Shown here: one piece after another, positions 18,291 through 25,450 of the stretch | How the letters are laid out: each line of letters opens with the position of its first letter | Numbering within the stretch: the stretch's first letter is position 1 | Assembly (NCBI RefSeq): GCF_900103365.1 | Contig: NZ_LT629703.1 | Coordinates: forward strand, 5,628,501 to 5,692,500 | Length of the DNA: 64,000 nt | Direction of reading: 5' to 3' | Source: Afipia sp. GAS231 | GTDB taxonomy: Bacteria > Pseudomonadota > Alphaproteobacteria > Rhizobiales > Xanthobacteraceae | Made by a program: the position numbers and the translations under genes | The notes under the pieces: model-generated | What the model saw: the letters and a program-made list of their open reading frames with translations, nothing else | What the model was told of the DNA's origin: nothing | Database searches by the model: none

Positions 18291-18830
18291 ATGACATTCG
18301 ATCACGACCTGAAGGCCACCGTTCGCACCATTCCGGATTACCCCAAACCCGGCATCCTGTTTCGCGACATCACCACGCTATTGGCGGACGCGCGCGCGTT
18401 CCGCCGCGCGGTCGACGAACTGGTGCATCCCTGGGCCGGCAACAAGATCGACAAGGTCGCCGGCGTCGAGGCGAGGGGTTTCATTCTCGGCGGCGCCGTG
18501 GCGCACCAGGTCTCGGCCGGCTTCGTGCCGATCCGCAAGAAAGGCAAGCTGCCGCACACCACGGTGCGGATCGCTTACTCGCTGGAATATGGCCTCGATG
18601 AAATGGAGATGCATGCCGATGCCGTGCACCCCGGCGAGCGCGTCATTCTCGTCGACGATCTCATCGCCACCGGCGGCACGGCGGAAGGCGCGGTCAAACT
18701 GTTGCGCCAGATCGGCGCCAACGTGGTCGCAGCCTGCTTCATCATCGACCTGCCGGATCTCGGCGGCGCCGCCAAGCTGCGCGCGATGGACGTGCCGGTG
18801 CGCACGCTGATGACGTTCGAGGGGCATTGA
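18291..18830 (+). CDS. apt: Adenine phosphoribosyltransferase
   Basis: A 179-residue type I phosphoribosyltransferase that salvages adenine to AMP using PRPP. The PRPP-binding loop is [18 protein letters not shown], preceded by the family motifs [12 protein letters not shown] near the N-terminus, [15 protein letters not shown] and the flexible-loop region [15 protein letters not shown]. Length and motifs match bacterial Apt. It is flanked by family C and family D repeats and has no obvious operon partners. Confidence 0.96.
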   Translation: MTFDHDLKATVRTIPDYPKPGILFRDITTLLADARAFRRAVDELVHPWAGNKIDKVAGVEARGFILGGAVAHQVSAGFVPIRKKGKLPHTTVRIAYSLEYGLDEMEMHADAVHPGERVILVDDLIATGGTAEGAVKLLRQIGANVVAACFIIDLPDLGGAAKLRAMDVPVRTLMTFEGH

Positions 18831-18849
18831 GTTTCCCGGGTAGCGGCGT

Positions 18850-18973
18850 TCCCCGGATGCTGCGCAGCGCGCCGCATCGCGGCGTGGTGCGCTGCTGGTC
18901 CGGGGTCCATGCGGCATGATGGGTCCCGGCTCTGCGGAGCAGCGCTCCGCGCTGCACCGCGTCCGGGACACGC
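18850..18973. repeat. Intergenic repeat family D, copy 1
   Basis: A 120-base element starting CCCCGGATGCTGCGCAGC and ending TGCACCGCGTCCGGGACACG, containing several nested inverted repeats such as CTGCGGAGCAGCGCTCCGC. A second copy occurs at 41168. It fills the space between apt and the GIY-YIG gene and can fold into a long hairpin. Confidence 0.85.
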
Positions 18974-18975
18974 AA

Positions 18976-19308
18976 TCAGATCGTCTTCGCGCCTAGCTCT
19001 GTCCGCCAATGCAGTACGCGCTCTTTCAGCAGCGCGTCGCGGACGTAAGCGATCTCTTCATGTTCCAGCCGTTCGCATTCTGCGAATGTCAGGCTGTCGG
19101 GCCCGTGCGCGGTCCACGCCGCCTGCAGGCTGCGGCAGGTATGGCTGCCCTGGCGCAGCGAGAACCAGATCCGGTTCTGGATCTTCTCCAGGTTGGGCGA
19201 CTGGCCGACCCATGTCTCTGACGTCGCCGTGCAGCGGACGACAAAAATCCCCGCGATGGTCTTTCGCTCCTTGTAGGCGGCGATCGCGGCCTTTCTGTCT
19301 GACGTCAC
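18976..19308 (-). CDS. GIY-YIG nuclease family protein
   Basis: A 110-residue protein with a diverged GIY-YIG fold: the first strand AGIFVVRC stands in for GIY, and WVGQSPNLEKIQNRIWFSLRQG supplies the YIG strand (WVG) and the conserved arginine helix. Members of this group are small stand-alone domains whose nuclease activity is often untested. The tyrosines of both canonical triads are replaced (GIF and WVG), so activity is doubtful. A perfect 20-bp palindrome lies 64 bases upstream and may control it. Confidence 0.78.
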   Translation of the reverse strand: MTSDRKAAIAAYKERKTIAGIFVVRCTATSETWVGQSPNLEKIQNRIWFSLRQGSHTCRSLQAAWTAHGPDSLTFAECERLEHEEIAYVRDALLKERVLHWRTELGAKTI

Positions 19309-19371
19309 GGGGTGGCCTCGCGGGAGTTTTCAGGGTCGGGCGAGGCGATAACAGGCCGGGCAGGCTCCGTC

Positions 19372-19391
19372 AATATTACCCGGGTAATATT
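19372..19391. promoter_or_regulatory. Perfect 20-bp palindrome AATATTACCCGGGTAATATT, likely operator
   Basis: A 20-base sequence identical to its own reverse complement, AT-rich on the outside and centred on CCCGGG. It lies in the roughly 100-base gap upstream of the minus-strand GIY-YIG gene. A site like this is typical of dimeric repressors such as the TetR or GntR types. No regulator gene is adjacent, so the cognate protein is unknown. Confidence 0.7.
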
Positions 19392-19408
19392 TAGGCTACC
19401 AGCGGGAC

Positions 19409-20080
19409 TTACGATCCCTGCAGCAGCAGGCTGAGCTCGAGGTCCCGGAAGCTTGAGTAATTCCGGCGGATCCATTGATGCAGCTCGGTCGACGAATCCC
19501 TTTCGTTGCGCAGGTAGCCGGTGAACGAGAAGGTCAGGCGATCGACATAAGTCTTCAGGAAGGTCGGCAGCGCCGAAATCCGCAATACCCGTCCGCCCTC
19601 CATTGCCGCCGGCAGTTCGCCGCGCACCACATGCTCGTTGTCGATGGCGATGAGGGCATTCGGCGGGATCTGCTGCTGCAGCATCGGAAAGGCCCGCGCG
19701 GAGACGCGGTCGGTGTCGGCCACGAACAGGATGACCGGCGCGACATGGCGGCGCGCGGCTTCCTTGAGGAACCCGATTTCGCCGGTCATCTTGAAAAACT
19801 CGTCGAAGGCGTGGAAGCCGAGGTCGATCACCTTGGCGATACCGTCATCGACGATCAGGCGGTCCATCAGCTGCATCTTGCCGTAGGTGTCGATGACATC
19901 CGCGGTTTCGGTCGTGCGCGGCAGATAGTCGAGCAGCGACGGCTCCTTCAGATTGATATCGAAGGAGTTCACCGTGCCGTTTTTCAACAGCAGGAACTCG
20001 CTGAGCAGCCGCGCGACCAGCGTCTTGCCGACCAGCGGGCGGGGCGAGCAGATGATGTAAACGGGCGTGACGGGCATCAC
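19409..20080 (-). CDS. P-loop ATPase-like protein of unknown function, partner of the next gene
   Basis: A 223-residue protein related to the ParA/MinD superfamily. The N-terminal IICSPRPLVGKTLVARLL is a P-loop in which GGVGKT is replaced by PLVGKT, followed by an aspartate-containing strand (NSFDINLKEPSLLDYL) and PVILFVADTDRVSARAF where a NKxD-type segment would fall. A central region mentions IDTYGKMQLMDRLIVDDG. The conserved fold suggests a nucleotide-binding switch, possibly non-hydrolysing. It lies 56 bases downstream of a second P-loop ATPase, and the two are probably co-transcribed. I do not recognise a characterised homologue. Confidence 0.72.
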   Translation of the reverse strand: MMPVTPVYIICSPRPLVGKTLVARLLSEFLLLKNGTVNSFDINLKEPSLLDYLPRTTETADVIDTYGKMQLMDRLIVDDGIAKVIDLGFHAFDEFFKMTGEIGFLKEAARRHVAPVILFVADTDRVSARAFPMLQQQIPPNALIAIDNEHVVRGELPAAMEGGRVLRISALPTFLKTYVDRLTFSFTGYLRNERDSSTELHQWIRRNYSSFRDLELSLLLQGS

Positions 20081-20136
20081 GCGCTATATCAGAGGATTTT
20101 TTCGCCTAATCCAGCCCCATCCTGCCCGGGACGCGA

Positions 20137-20892
20137 CTATTTTTCGCCGCCGCGCGTGATCGGTTTGCCGGAGCCGACGAGGTCGGTCAGCTTGATGCGG
20201 TCGAACTCGCTCCAGACGTTGGCGAGCCAGTGCCGCACATAGCCGCGCAGCACGAAGGAATAGTTCGCGGCCTCGTCGTCCTTGCCCTTGTTGGCGACGA
20301 ATTTGAGGAACGGCACCGAGGAGACCTCGACCTGCTCATAGGCCATTTCGTTGAGCTTGGGGATTGTCAGCTCGGTGGCATCCTTGATGCGGTGGAAATA
20401 GGAATTGTAGGTCGCCTGGTCCCACTGGAAGAACTGGGTGTCGTTGATGAAGTTCTTCACCAGGAAATATTTGGCGCCGACCATGAAGTTCGCGGTCTCG
20501 GCGATTTCGTCGAGCGAGGCGATCGAGGGGCCCAATATGTGGAACACGGCAAAGGTGATCTGGCCGGATTTGGCGGCATCGAGAAAGCCGATGTCGCGCA
20601 GCGAGGCCAGCGCCGGCGACAACAGTCCGGCGCGGACGTCGATCACGGTGACCGAGGGGCTGGCGGCATTCAGCGTATCGAAGATCTTCATCTGGTCCGA
20701 GGTCGTCGTCATGTCGACGATCTCGGTGATGTCAGGATGGAAGCGCATCAGCGTGCCGCGCGGCGACTCGGTGTCGAACGCCCGCGTCGGCACGTTGTTG
20801 GCACTGAAATAATCCAGAAGGGTCCGCGATACCGTGGTCTTGCCGACCCCGCCCTTGTCCGCGCCCACCACAATCACGACTGGCTTTGCCAT
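20137..20892 (-). CDS. ParA/MinD-like P-loop ATPase without a ParB partner
   Basis: A 251-residue protein beginning MAKPVVIVVGADKGGVGKTT, an almost canonical deviant Walker A motif (KGGVGKTT). Switch-like residues follow in RAFDTESPRG, and Walker B is VTVIDVRAGLLS. The C-terminal half (MVGAKYFLVKNFINDTQFFQW) is not typical of chromosome-partitioning ParA. No parB or centromere-like repeats are adjacent, so a role in plasmid or chromosome segregation is unlikely; positioning of an envelope structure or protein cluster is one possibility. ATG at 20892 is chosen because the motif begins directly after it. Confidence 0.82.
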   Translation of the reverse strand: MAKPVVIVVGADKGGVGKTTVSRTLLDYFSANNVPTRAFDTESPRGTLMRFHPDITEIVDMTTTSDQMKIFDTLNAASPSVTVIDVRAGLLSPALASLRDIGFLDAAKSGQITFAVFHILGPSIASLDEIAETANFMVGAKYFLVKNFINDTQFFQWDQATYNSYFHRIKDATELTIPKLNEMAYEQVEVSSVPFLKFVANKGKDDEAANYSFVLRGYVRHWLANVWSEFDRIKLTDLVGSGKPITRGGEK

Positions 20893-21062
20893 GGAATTCC
20901 CTTGAACAGCGCCCCCGACCGCGGGAGCGATCGGCAGGTCCCCAACCCCTGCTTTGGGCGCGAACATGGCAGAAACAAGGGAGAATTCAATTCCTTAGAC
21001 CGCCGCCTCTGTTATTCCTCCCAGATTCCTTGCCGCGGCTCGTAGAGCGACGCGAATAGGGC

Positions 21063-22268
21063 TTAGCCGTGCCGGCCCCAAGGACCTGATGGAGGCAGCG
21101 GCGGAGGATTTCCCGGCGTACCGCCGGCGGGTTCGCTGGCGTTGCTCCAGGGGCCGCGGGGCAGCGGCGGCGGGATCTGTTCCGAAGCCGGTTGATCGGT
21201 CTGATCTGCCTGATCGTCGGGCTCGCCGGCCGCATCCGAAGGCAGGGCCAGCGGACCCGGATCGTGGCCGCCCGCGAACTGGACCAGCGCCTTGATCCGC
21301 GAATCCACCGACGGATGGGTCGCGAACAGATCGGCAAAACCTTCGCGCGGGTTGTCGACGCAGAGTTCCATGACGGCGGAGATCGCACCGGGAAGCTCGC
21401 CGCGATTTTCGATCTTGCGCAGCGCCGAGATCATGGCGTCGGGATCCTTGGTGAGTTCGACCGAGCCGGCGTCGGCGAGGAACTCGCGCGACCGCGACAG
21501 CGCCAGCTTGACGACCTGCGACAACAGCCAGGCCACCACGATCAGGGCGATCGCGATGATGACGACGATGACGGCGCCACCGCCGCCGGAGCCCTTGCTG
21601 TCGCTGTCCGAGGAGGACGACGACCTCGACGATGACGACGAGGATCCCCAGCCGCCGCTCCAGCTCAGATTGGTGAACATCCGGAAGAACAGTTCGCCGA
21701 AGAAGCCGACCACGCCGGCGATGATGACCGCGACCACCATCAGCTGCACGTCGCCGTTGCGGATATGGGTCAGCTCGTGGCCCAGCACGGCCTCGATTTC
21801 ATGGTCGTTGAGCGCGTTGAGAAGTCCCGTGGTGACGGTCACGGCATATTGCCGCCGGTTGAGGCCGGTCGCGAACGCGTTCAGCGCCGGGCTGTCCATC
21901 ACCTTCAGCTTCGGCATCGGAATGCCGCGCGAGATGCAGAGATTTTCGAGAAGGTTATACAGCCGAGGCTGCTGCTGCCGCGTCACGTCCTCGCCGCCGG
22001 TGACGGCATCGATCATGTTCTGGTGAAAGAAATAGGCGATCACGATCCACAACGCCGCGGCGATGGTCGCATAGGGCGCAGCGGTGATCAGGTCGCGAAA
22101 CGCGACCCTCAGATAGTAGCTGGCCGAGGCGTCGCTGTTGATCACGACCTCCGCGATCAATGCGCCGGCATAGACCAGCACATAGATCAGCAGGAACAGG
22201 CCGGCGAGCAGCAGCATCGAACGAAACTTGTTCGATGCGATGTGCGTGTAGAGACCATACGCGGCCAT
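21063..22268 (-). CDS. M48 family membrane metalloprotease
   Basis: A 401-residue zinc protease of the M48/HtpX type. Two membrane segments lie in residues 17-85, the active site HELTH is at 164-168 with catalytic Glu165, and the third zinc ligand is in the SREFLADAGSVEL helix after two more membrane segments near 175-195 and 235-260. Between these is a serine/aspartate-rich low-complexity loop (about 205-225), and the C-terminus has a proline-rich tail. Upstream lemA in the same orientation, across a repeat, suggests a LemA-M48 pair acting on membrane protein quality control. Confidence 0.9.
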   Translation of the reverse strand: MAAYGLYTHIASNKFRSMLLLAGLFLLIYVLVYAGALIAEVVINSDASASYYLRVAFRDLITAAPYATIAAALWIVIAYFFHQNMIDAVTGGEDVTRQQQPRLYNLLENLCISRGIPMPKLKVMDSPALNAFATGLNRRQYAVTVTTGLLNALNDHEIEAVLGHELTHIRNGDVQLMVVAVIIAGVVGFFGELFFRMFTNLSWSGGWGSSSSSSRSSSSSDSDSKGSGGGGAVIVVIIAIALIVVAWLLSQVVKLALSRSREFLADAGSVELTKDPDAMISALRKIENRGELPGAISAVMELCVDNPREGFADLFATHPSVDSRIKALVQFAGGHDPGPLALPSDAAGEPDDQADQTDQPASEQIPPPLPRGPWSNASEPAGGTPGNPPPLPPSGPWGRHG

Positions 22269-22288
22269 GATGGGCTTTCGCTAGGCGC

Positions 22289-22370
22289 AGTCATTCCGGG
22301 GCACGCCAACGGCGTGAACCCGGAATCTCGAGATTCCGGGTTCGTCGCTTTGCGACGCCCCGGAATGACT
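22289..22370. repeat. Intergenic repeat family C, copy 2
   Basis: The same palindromic element as at 18191, here between lemA and the M48 protease gene, so it would lie inside their shared transcript. The core CGGAATCTCGAGATTCCG is intact and the outer ends AGTCATTCCGGGG and CCCCGGAATGACT are perfect inverted repeats. Confidence 0.88.
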
Positions 22371-22390
22371 GAAGTGGCGGAGCCTCATGC

Positions 22391-22951
22391 TTAGAACTTC
22401 ACCGTCGGCGTCGCCTCGACTTCGGTGCGGCTGGTGCCGAGGTCGAAGAAGTCCTTGCGGGTGAAGCCGAACATGCCGGCAAACAGCGCGGCCGGCATCT
22501 GCTGGATGCCGGTGTTGTATTCCTGAACCGCGTTATTGAAGAAGCGGCGGCTGGCCGCGATCTTGTTTTCGAGGTCGGACAATTCGCTGGCGAGCTGCTG
22601 GAAATTGGCGTTGGCCTTGAGGTCCGGATAGGCCTCCGACAGCGCGATCAGCCTGCCGAGTGCGCCAGAGAGCTGGTTCTCGGCGGCGCCGACCTGGGCC
22701 GGTCCCTGCGCCGACATCGCCGAGTTGCGCGCCTTGATGACGTCGTCGAGCGTGCCGCGCTCGTGGGCCGCGTAGCCCTTCACGGTTTCGACCAGGTTCG
22801 GGATCAGGTCGTGGCGCTGCTTGAGCTGCACGTCGATGTCGGCAAAGGCCTGACCGACGCGCTGGCCGAGCGCGACCAGCCGGTTATAGGCGCCGAAGGC
22901 GAACAACACGATAATGACGACGACGCCGAGAACGATCCATCCGGTCGACAT
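22391..22951 (-). CDS. lemA: LemA family protein
   Basis: A 186-residue protein with one N-terminal membrane span (GWIVLGVVVIIVLFAFG) and a helical periplasmic or cytoplasmic domain. The family signature is VALGQRVGQAFADIDVQLKQ followed by RHDLIPNLVETVKGYAAHE, and the later motif DLENKIAASRRFFNNAVQEYN. LemA proteins are membrane-anchored helical bundles of unresolved role, frequently encoded beside M48 or TPM-domain proteins. ATG at 22951 is chosen since the span begins right after it. Confidence 0.92.
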   Translation of the reverse strand: MSTGWIVLGVVVIIVLFAFGAYNRLVALGQRVGQAFADIDVQLKQRHDLIPNLVETVKGYAAHERGTLDDVIKARNSAMSAQGPAQVGAAENQLSGALGRLIALSEAYPDLKANANFQQLASELSDLENKIAASRRFFNNAVQEYNTGIQQMPAALFAGMFGFTRKDFFDLGTSRTEVEATPTVKF

Positions 22952-23358
22952 GGCAAACAACTCCTGTGGGACTGACAATCCGGGGAAACTAGACGAAAAA
23001 CCGGGCGCGCGGCACCCCGCCGCGACTTGGGGCACCCCGTTAGTCGAATCTAGGGCGGGATAAGTTCAAGCGGGGCCTCATTCTTCGAGACGCCTCCTTC
23101 GCTGGCTCGTCAGGACGAGGGGCACACTCTAACTTATGGTGGTGGTGCCGGCCGATAGGCGGCTCGAGGCGGAGGCGAAAGTGCAGAAAAATAACGTACA
23201 ATCTTAGCGAGTTTTATGAAAGTAAATGTTAGCTTGGATCTGCTGCTTTAGCATTCCGACAATAAAAGAATCGGAGTTGAGACTGCAGCCAATTTTGAAG
23301 TTAGGCCTACTCTCATGTTGATTGCCTCACAGGTTGTTTGATCAAGGCTGGTACGACG
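22952..23358. other. Intergenic region with a partial family E repeat and an AT-rich stretch
   Basis: No gene is seen. Bases 23077-23122 (TTCTTCGAGACGCC and GGCTCGTCAGGACGAGG) are a decayed copy of the family E repeat found intact at 25342. From about 23190 the base composition drops to much lower GC than the flanks, marking the left edge of an AT-rich island that continues through the next gene and the pseudogene. Confidence 0.6.
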
Positions 23359-24024
23359 ATGGCGTTTCTCAAAGTGCTGGCTGCAATTTTAATCCTGTGC
23401 GTGGCCGGGGCCATCGGGCTTTATGCCGCCTATCCCTGGTTTTATCCAACCTTTCTATGCCGCTATCGGTTAACCGCGAACGTCGCTATTGGAGAACGGC
23501 AATATAGCGGGTCCAGCGTGATCGAAGTAAAAGTGGAAACGCAGCCAAGGCTGCTAGATAGTCCACGATGGAATTTTGGTATCAATGGTGATGCTACCTT
23601 CGTTGACCTCGGTGGAGGACGTAATCTTGTCGCGCTCCTGAATCCGGGGCCAAGCAAGGGCACGGATGTTGTTACTCTTCTGTTTAGAGCCTTCAACGTA
23701 CCTTTCAGTGCAGACAACGCCGCAGAAGTTGCAAAACTTAGTGGGGAGCGACGCCTCGACCCTGCTAATTGGCCGGCCTTCGTCATTTTCCAGGATGTCA
23801 ATGAAGCACGATCGATTAAAGCCATTGATCCCCCTCTATTGCCGGATATCTATGGTTCTGGCGCGCGCATTGAGAGTGTGACCGTCTCGATAACCTCGGA
23901 TCCGATATCGCGCGGTTTGGAAGAGAAGCTGCCGTGGTTGGCGTCGGCTTTCAGCATTCAGGAGATGGTTCAGCTTGCCAAGATTCACATCGCAAGAAGT
24001 CAATTTATAGGGAGTAACCGATGA
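23359..24024 (+). CDS. Unknown membrane-anchored protein, translationally coupled to a lipase-like remnant
   Basis: A 221-residue protein I do not recognise. It starts with a single membrane span (VLAAILILCVAGAIGLYAAY) and a short FYPTFLCRYRL linker, followed by a soluble domain of mostly beta-type sequence. GC content and codon use are clearly lower than in the neighbouring genes, a sign of transfer. The stop codon overlaps the ATG of the following frameshifted gene (ATGA), so the two were once translated together. A TTG 21 bases upstream is an alternative start. The arrangement is reminiscent of a partner or immunity gene beside a secreted enzyme, which is inference only. Confidence 0.65.
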   Translation: MAFLKVLAAILILCVAGAIGLYAAYPWFYPTFLCRYRLTANVAIGERQYSGSSVIEVKVETQPRLLDSPRWNFGINGDATFVDLGGGRNLVALLNPGPSKGTDVVTLLFRAFNVPFSADNAAEVAKLSGERRLDPANWPAFVIFQDVNEARSIKAIDPPLLPDIYGSGARIESVTVSITSDPISRGLEEKLPWLASAFSIQEMVQLAKIHIARSQFIGSNR

Positions 24025-24270
24025 CGGTCAGCAACGAGTTGTTTTTTGGATTCTTACGATCGAACATCCGACGTAGCTAATCGTGGGATTGACGTCGGAA
24101 CTGTCGGTATTGGCAACGCAACACCGACGTATAATTCTGATGAGGTGATTGTTAGCGACGACGTCGCATCAGCTGGGTTTTGCGCAGGCTTACAACTGGA
24201 ATGACCAGACGGTCATCTCATTCGAGGGCACAAATGAAACTACTGACGTCTGGAATGGTAGGCGTACGGG
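24021..24270 (+). pseudogene. Frameshifted and truncated lipase-like gene
   Basis: Three reading frames have to be joined to recover the protein. It begins MTVSNELFF, shifts into a frame reading DSYDRTSDVANRGIDVGTVG and onward to DDVASAGF, and shifts again into AYNWNDQTVISFEGTNETTD. The last block resembles the strand before the nucleophile elbow in class 3 lipase-like proteins (VISFEGT), but the GxSxG serine region is missing because homology ends near 24270. At least two frameshifts and a C-terminal deletion make it a pseudogene. It is AT-rich like the coupled upstream gene. Confidence 0.65.
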
Positions 24271-24357
24271 GCCGGCATCCACTCGACCGCCCAAGCGCGG
24301 GATGCCGCCTCCCTCATGGTGAGGAGGCGCCCTCGCGCCGTCTCGAACCATGAGCCG

Positions 24358-25335
24358 CTACCGTTCGTCCGTCACCGCATCGCCCCATCGCCAGCGCCGG
24401 GCTCGGGCATAATCGACCTTGGCGCGGCGCGGTACGCGCGTCCACGCGAGACCGTCAGGGGTGCACAACTTTGCCGATATTTCGACCTTGCTGATTTCGG
24501 GTTGCGCCAGCACCCGAGAGGGCCGCTTCGTCATCGGCGTGCGCGTCAGCGCGACATAGGCGAATTTTTCGTCTTCGAACGGCAACTCGGCGCCCTTGAC
24601 CTGCTTGTGCGCGCGCGAGCGCTGCAGGCGCTGGGTGAAATGGCACCAGTCCGGCGCGGCAAGCGGGCACTTGCCATCGTGCGGGCAGGGCGCGGCGACA
24701 TGCGCGCCCAGCGCGATGAGGCGCTCACGCAGCGCGATGATGCGCGCATAGCCCGCAGGCGTGCCGGGTTCGACCACCAGCAGCGTATCGCCGGTCTTTT
24801 GCCACATCAGCTCGGCGAGCGCTTTCTGCTCGGCAGCCCCGATTTCGCCGATCACGTAACTGGCGATGACGAGGTCAGCCGCGCCGGCTTTGGCCAAAGC
24901 AGATCTGGCTTCGCCACGTTCGTAGCCGACATCACGCAGGCGAAAACTGTCGCTGAACAGGCTGAGCGCCAGCGTGCGAAGGGCGTCGTTGGCGTCGAGC
25001 AACGCAAAGCCTTGCAGCGACGGGAAGGCTTCTGCCGCCGCCCAGGTGGCCGTACCAGGACCTGCGCCGACATCGAGCAGGCTTTTTGGGATGAAGTCCG
25101 GCCGGATCTCGCAAAGCGCGTTCAGGCTCGCCGTGACCGCGGCGTAGGTGGCGGGCATCCGCGCCAGCGCATAGGCGAGCGCATCGGTCTCGGTGCGGAT
25201 CGCGCCGGAGCCACCGCCGTCGCGGTAGGTTTTCGAGATCGAAGCGGCGCGGGTTGCCGCGTCGTTGCGCGAAAAGCCCCGCAGCCGGCCGTCGAGGGCG
25301 GCTTTCAGTTCGGCGGGAAGGTCGGGTGAGGTCAT
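24358..25335 (-). CDS. Rsm22-like ribosomal assembly methyltransferase
   Basis: A 325-residue class I methyltransferase-fold protein of the Rsm22 (METTL17) family, associated with small-subunit ribosome assembly in mitochondria and alphaproteobacteria. The SAM-binding-like motif is LLDVGAGPGTATWAA, followed by LVIASYVIGEI and LLVVEPGTPAGY. A cysteine cluster APCPHDGKCPL with a later WCHF supplies four cysteines consistent with the iron-sulfur site described in the eukaryotic homologues. It stands next to smc, separated by a family E repeat. Confidence 0.85.
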   Translation of the reverse strand: MTSPDLPAELKAALDGRLRGFSRNDAATRAASISKTYRDGGGSGAIRTETDALAYALARMPATYAAVTASLNALCEIRPDFIPKSLLDVGAGPGTATWAAAEAFPSLQGFALLDANDALRTLALSLFSDSFRLRDVGYERGEARSALAKAGAADLVIASYVIGEIGAAEQKALAELMWQKTGDTLLVVEPGTPAGYARIIALRERLIALGAHVAAPCPHDGKCPLAAPDWCHFTQRLQRSRAHKQVKGAELPFEDEKFAYVALTRTPMTKRPSRVLAQPEISKVEISAKLCTPDGLAWTRVPRRAKVDYARARRWRWGDAVTDER

Positions 25336-25341
25336 TGATCG

Positions 25342-25447
25342 TCGTCATCCTGAGGTGCGAGCGGAGCGAGCCTCGAAGGATGACAGCCACGGGGTGTGGC
25401 CCATCCTTCGAGACGCCGCGCGAAAGGCGCGGCTCCTCAGGATGACG
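25342..25447. repeat. Intergenic repeat family E, copy 1 (intact)
   Basis: A roughly 105-base inverted repeat starting CGTCATCCTGAGG and ending CCTCAGGATGACG, with inner GAGCGGAGCGAGCCTCGAAGG matched imperfectly by CCTTCGAGACGCCGCGC. It sits between smc and the Rsm22-like gene. A decayed partial copy lies near 23077. Confidence 0.85.
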
Positions 25448-25450
25448 GGG

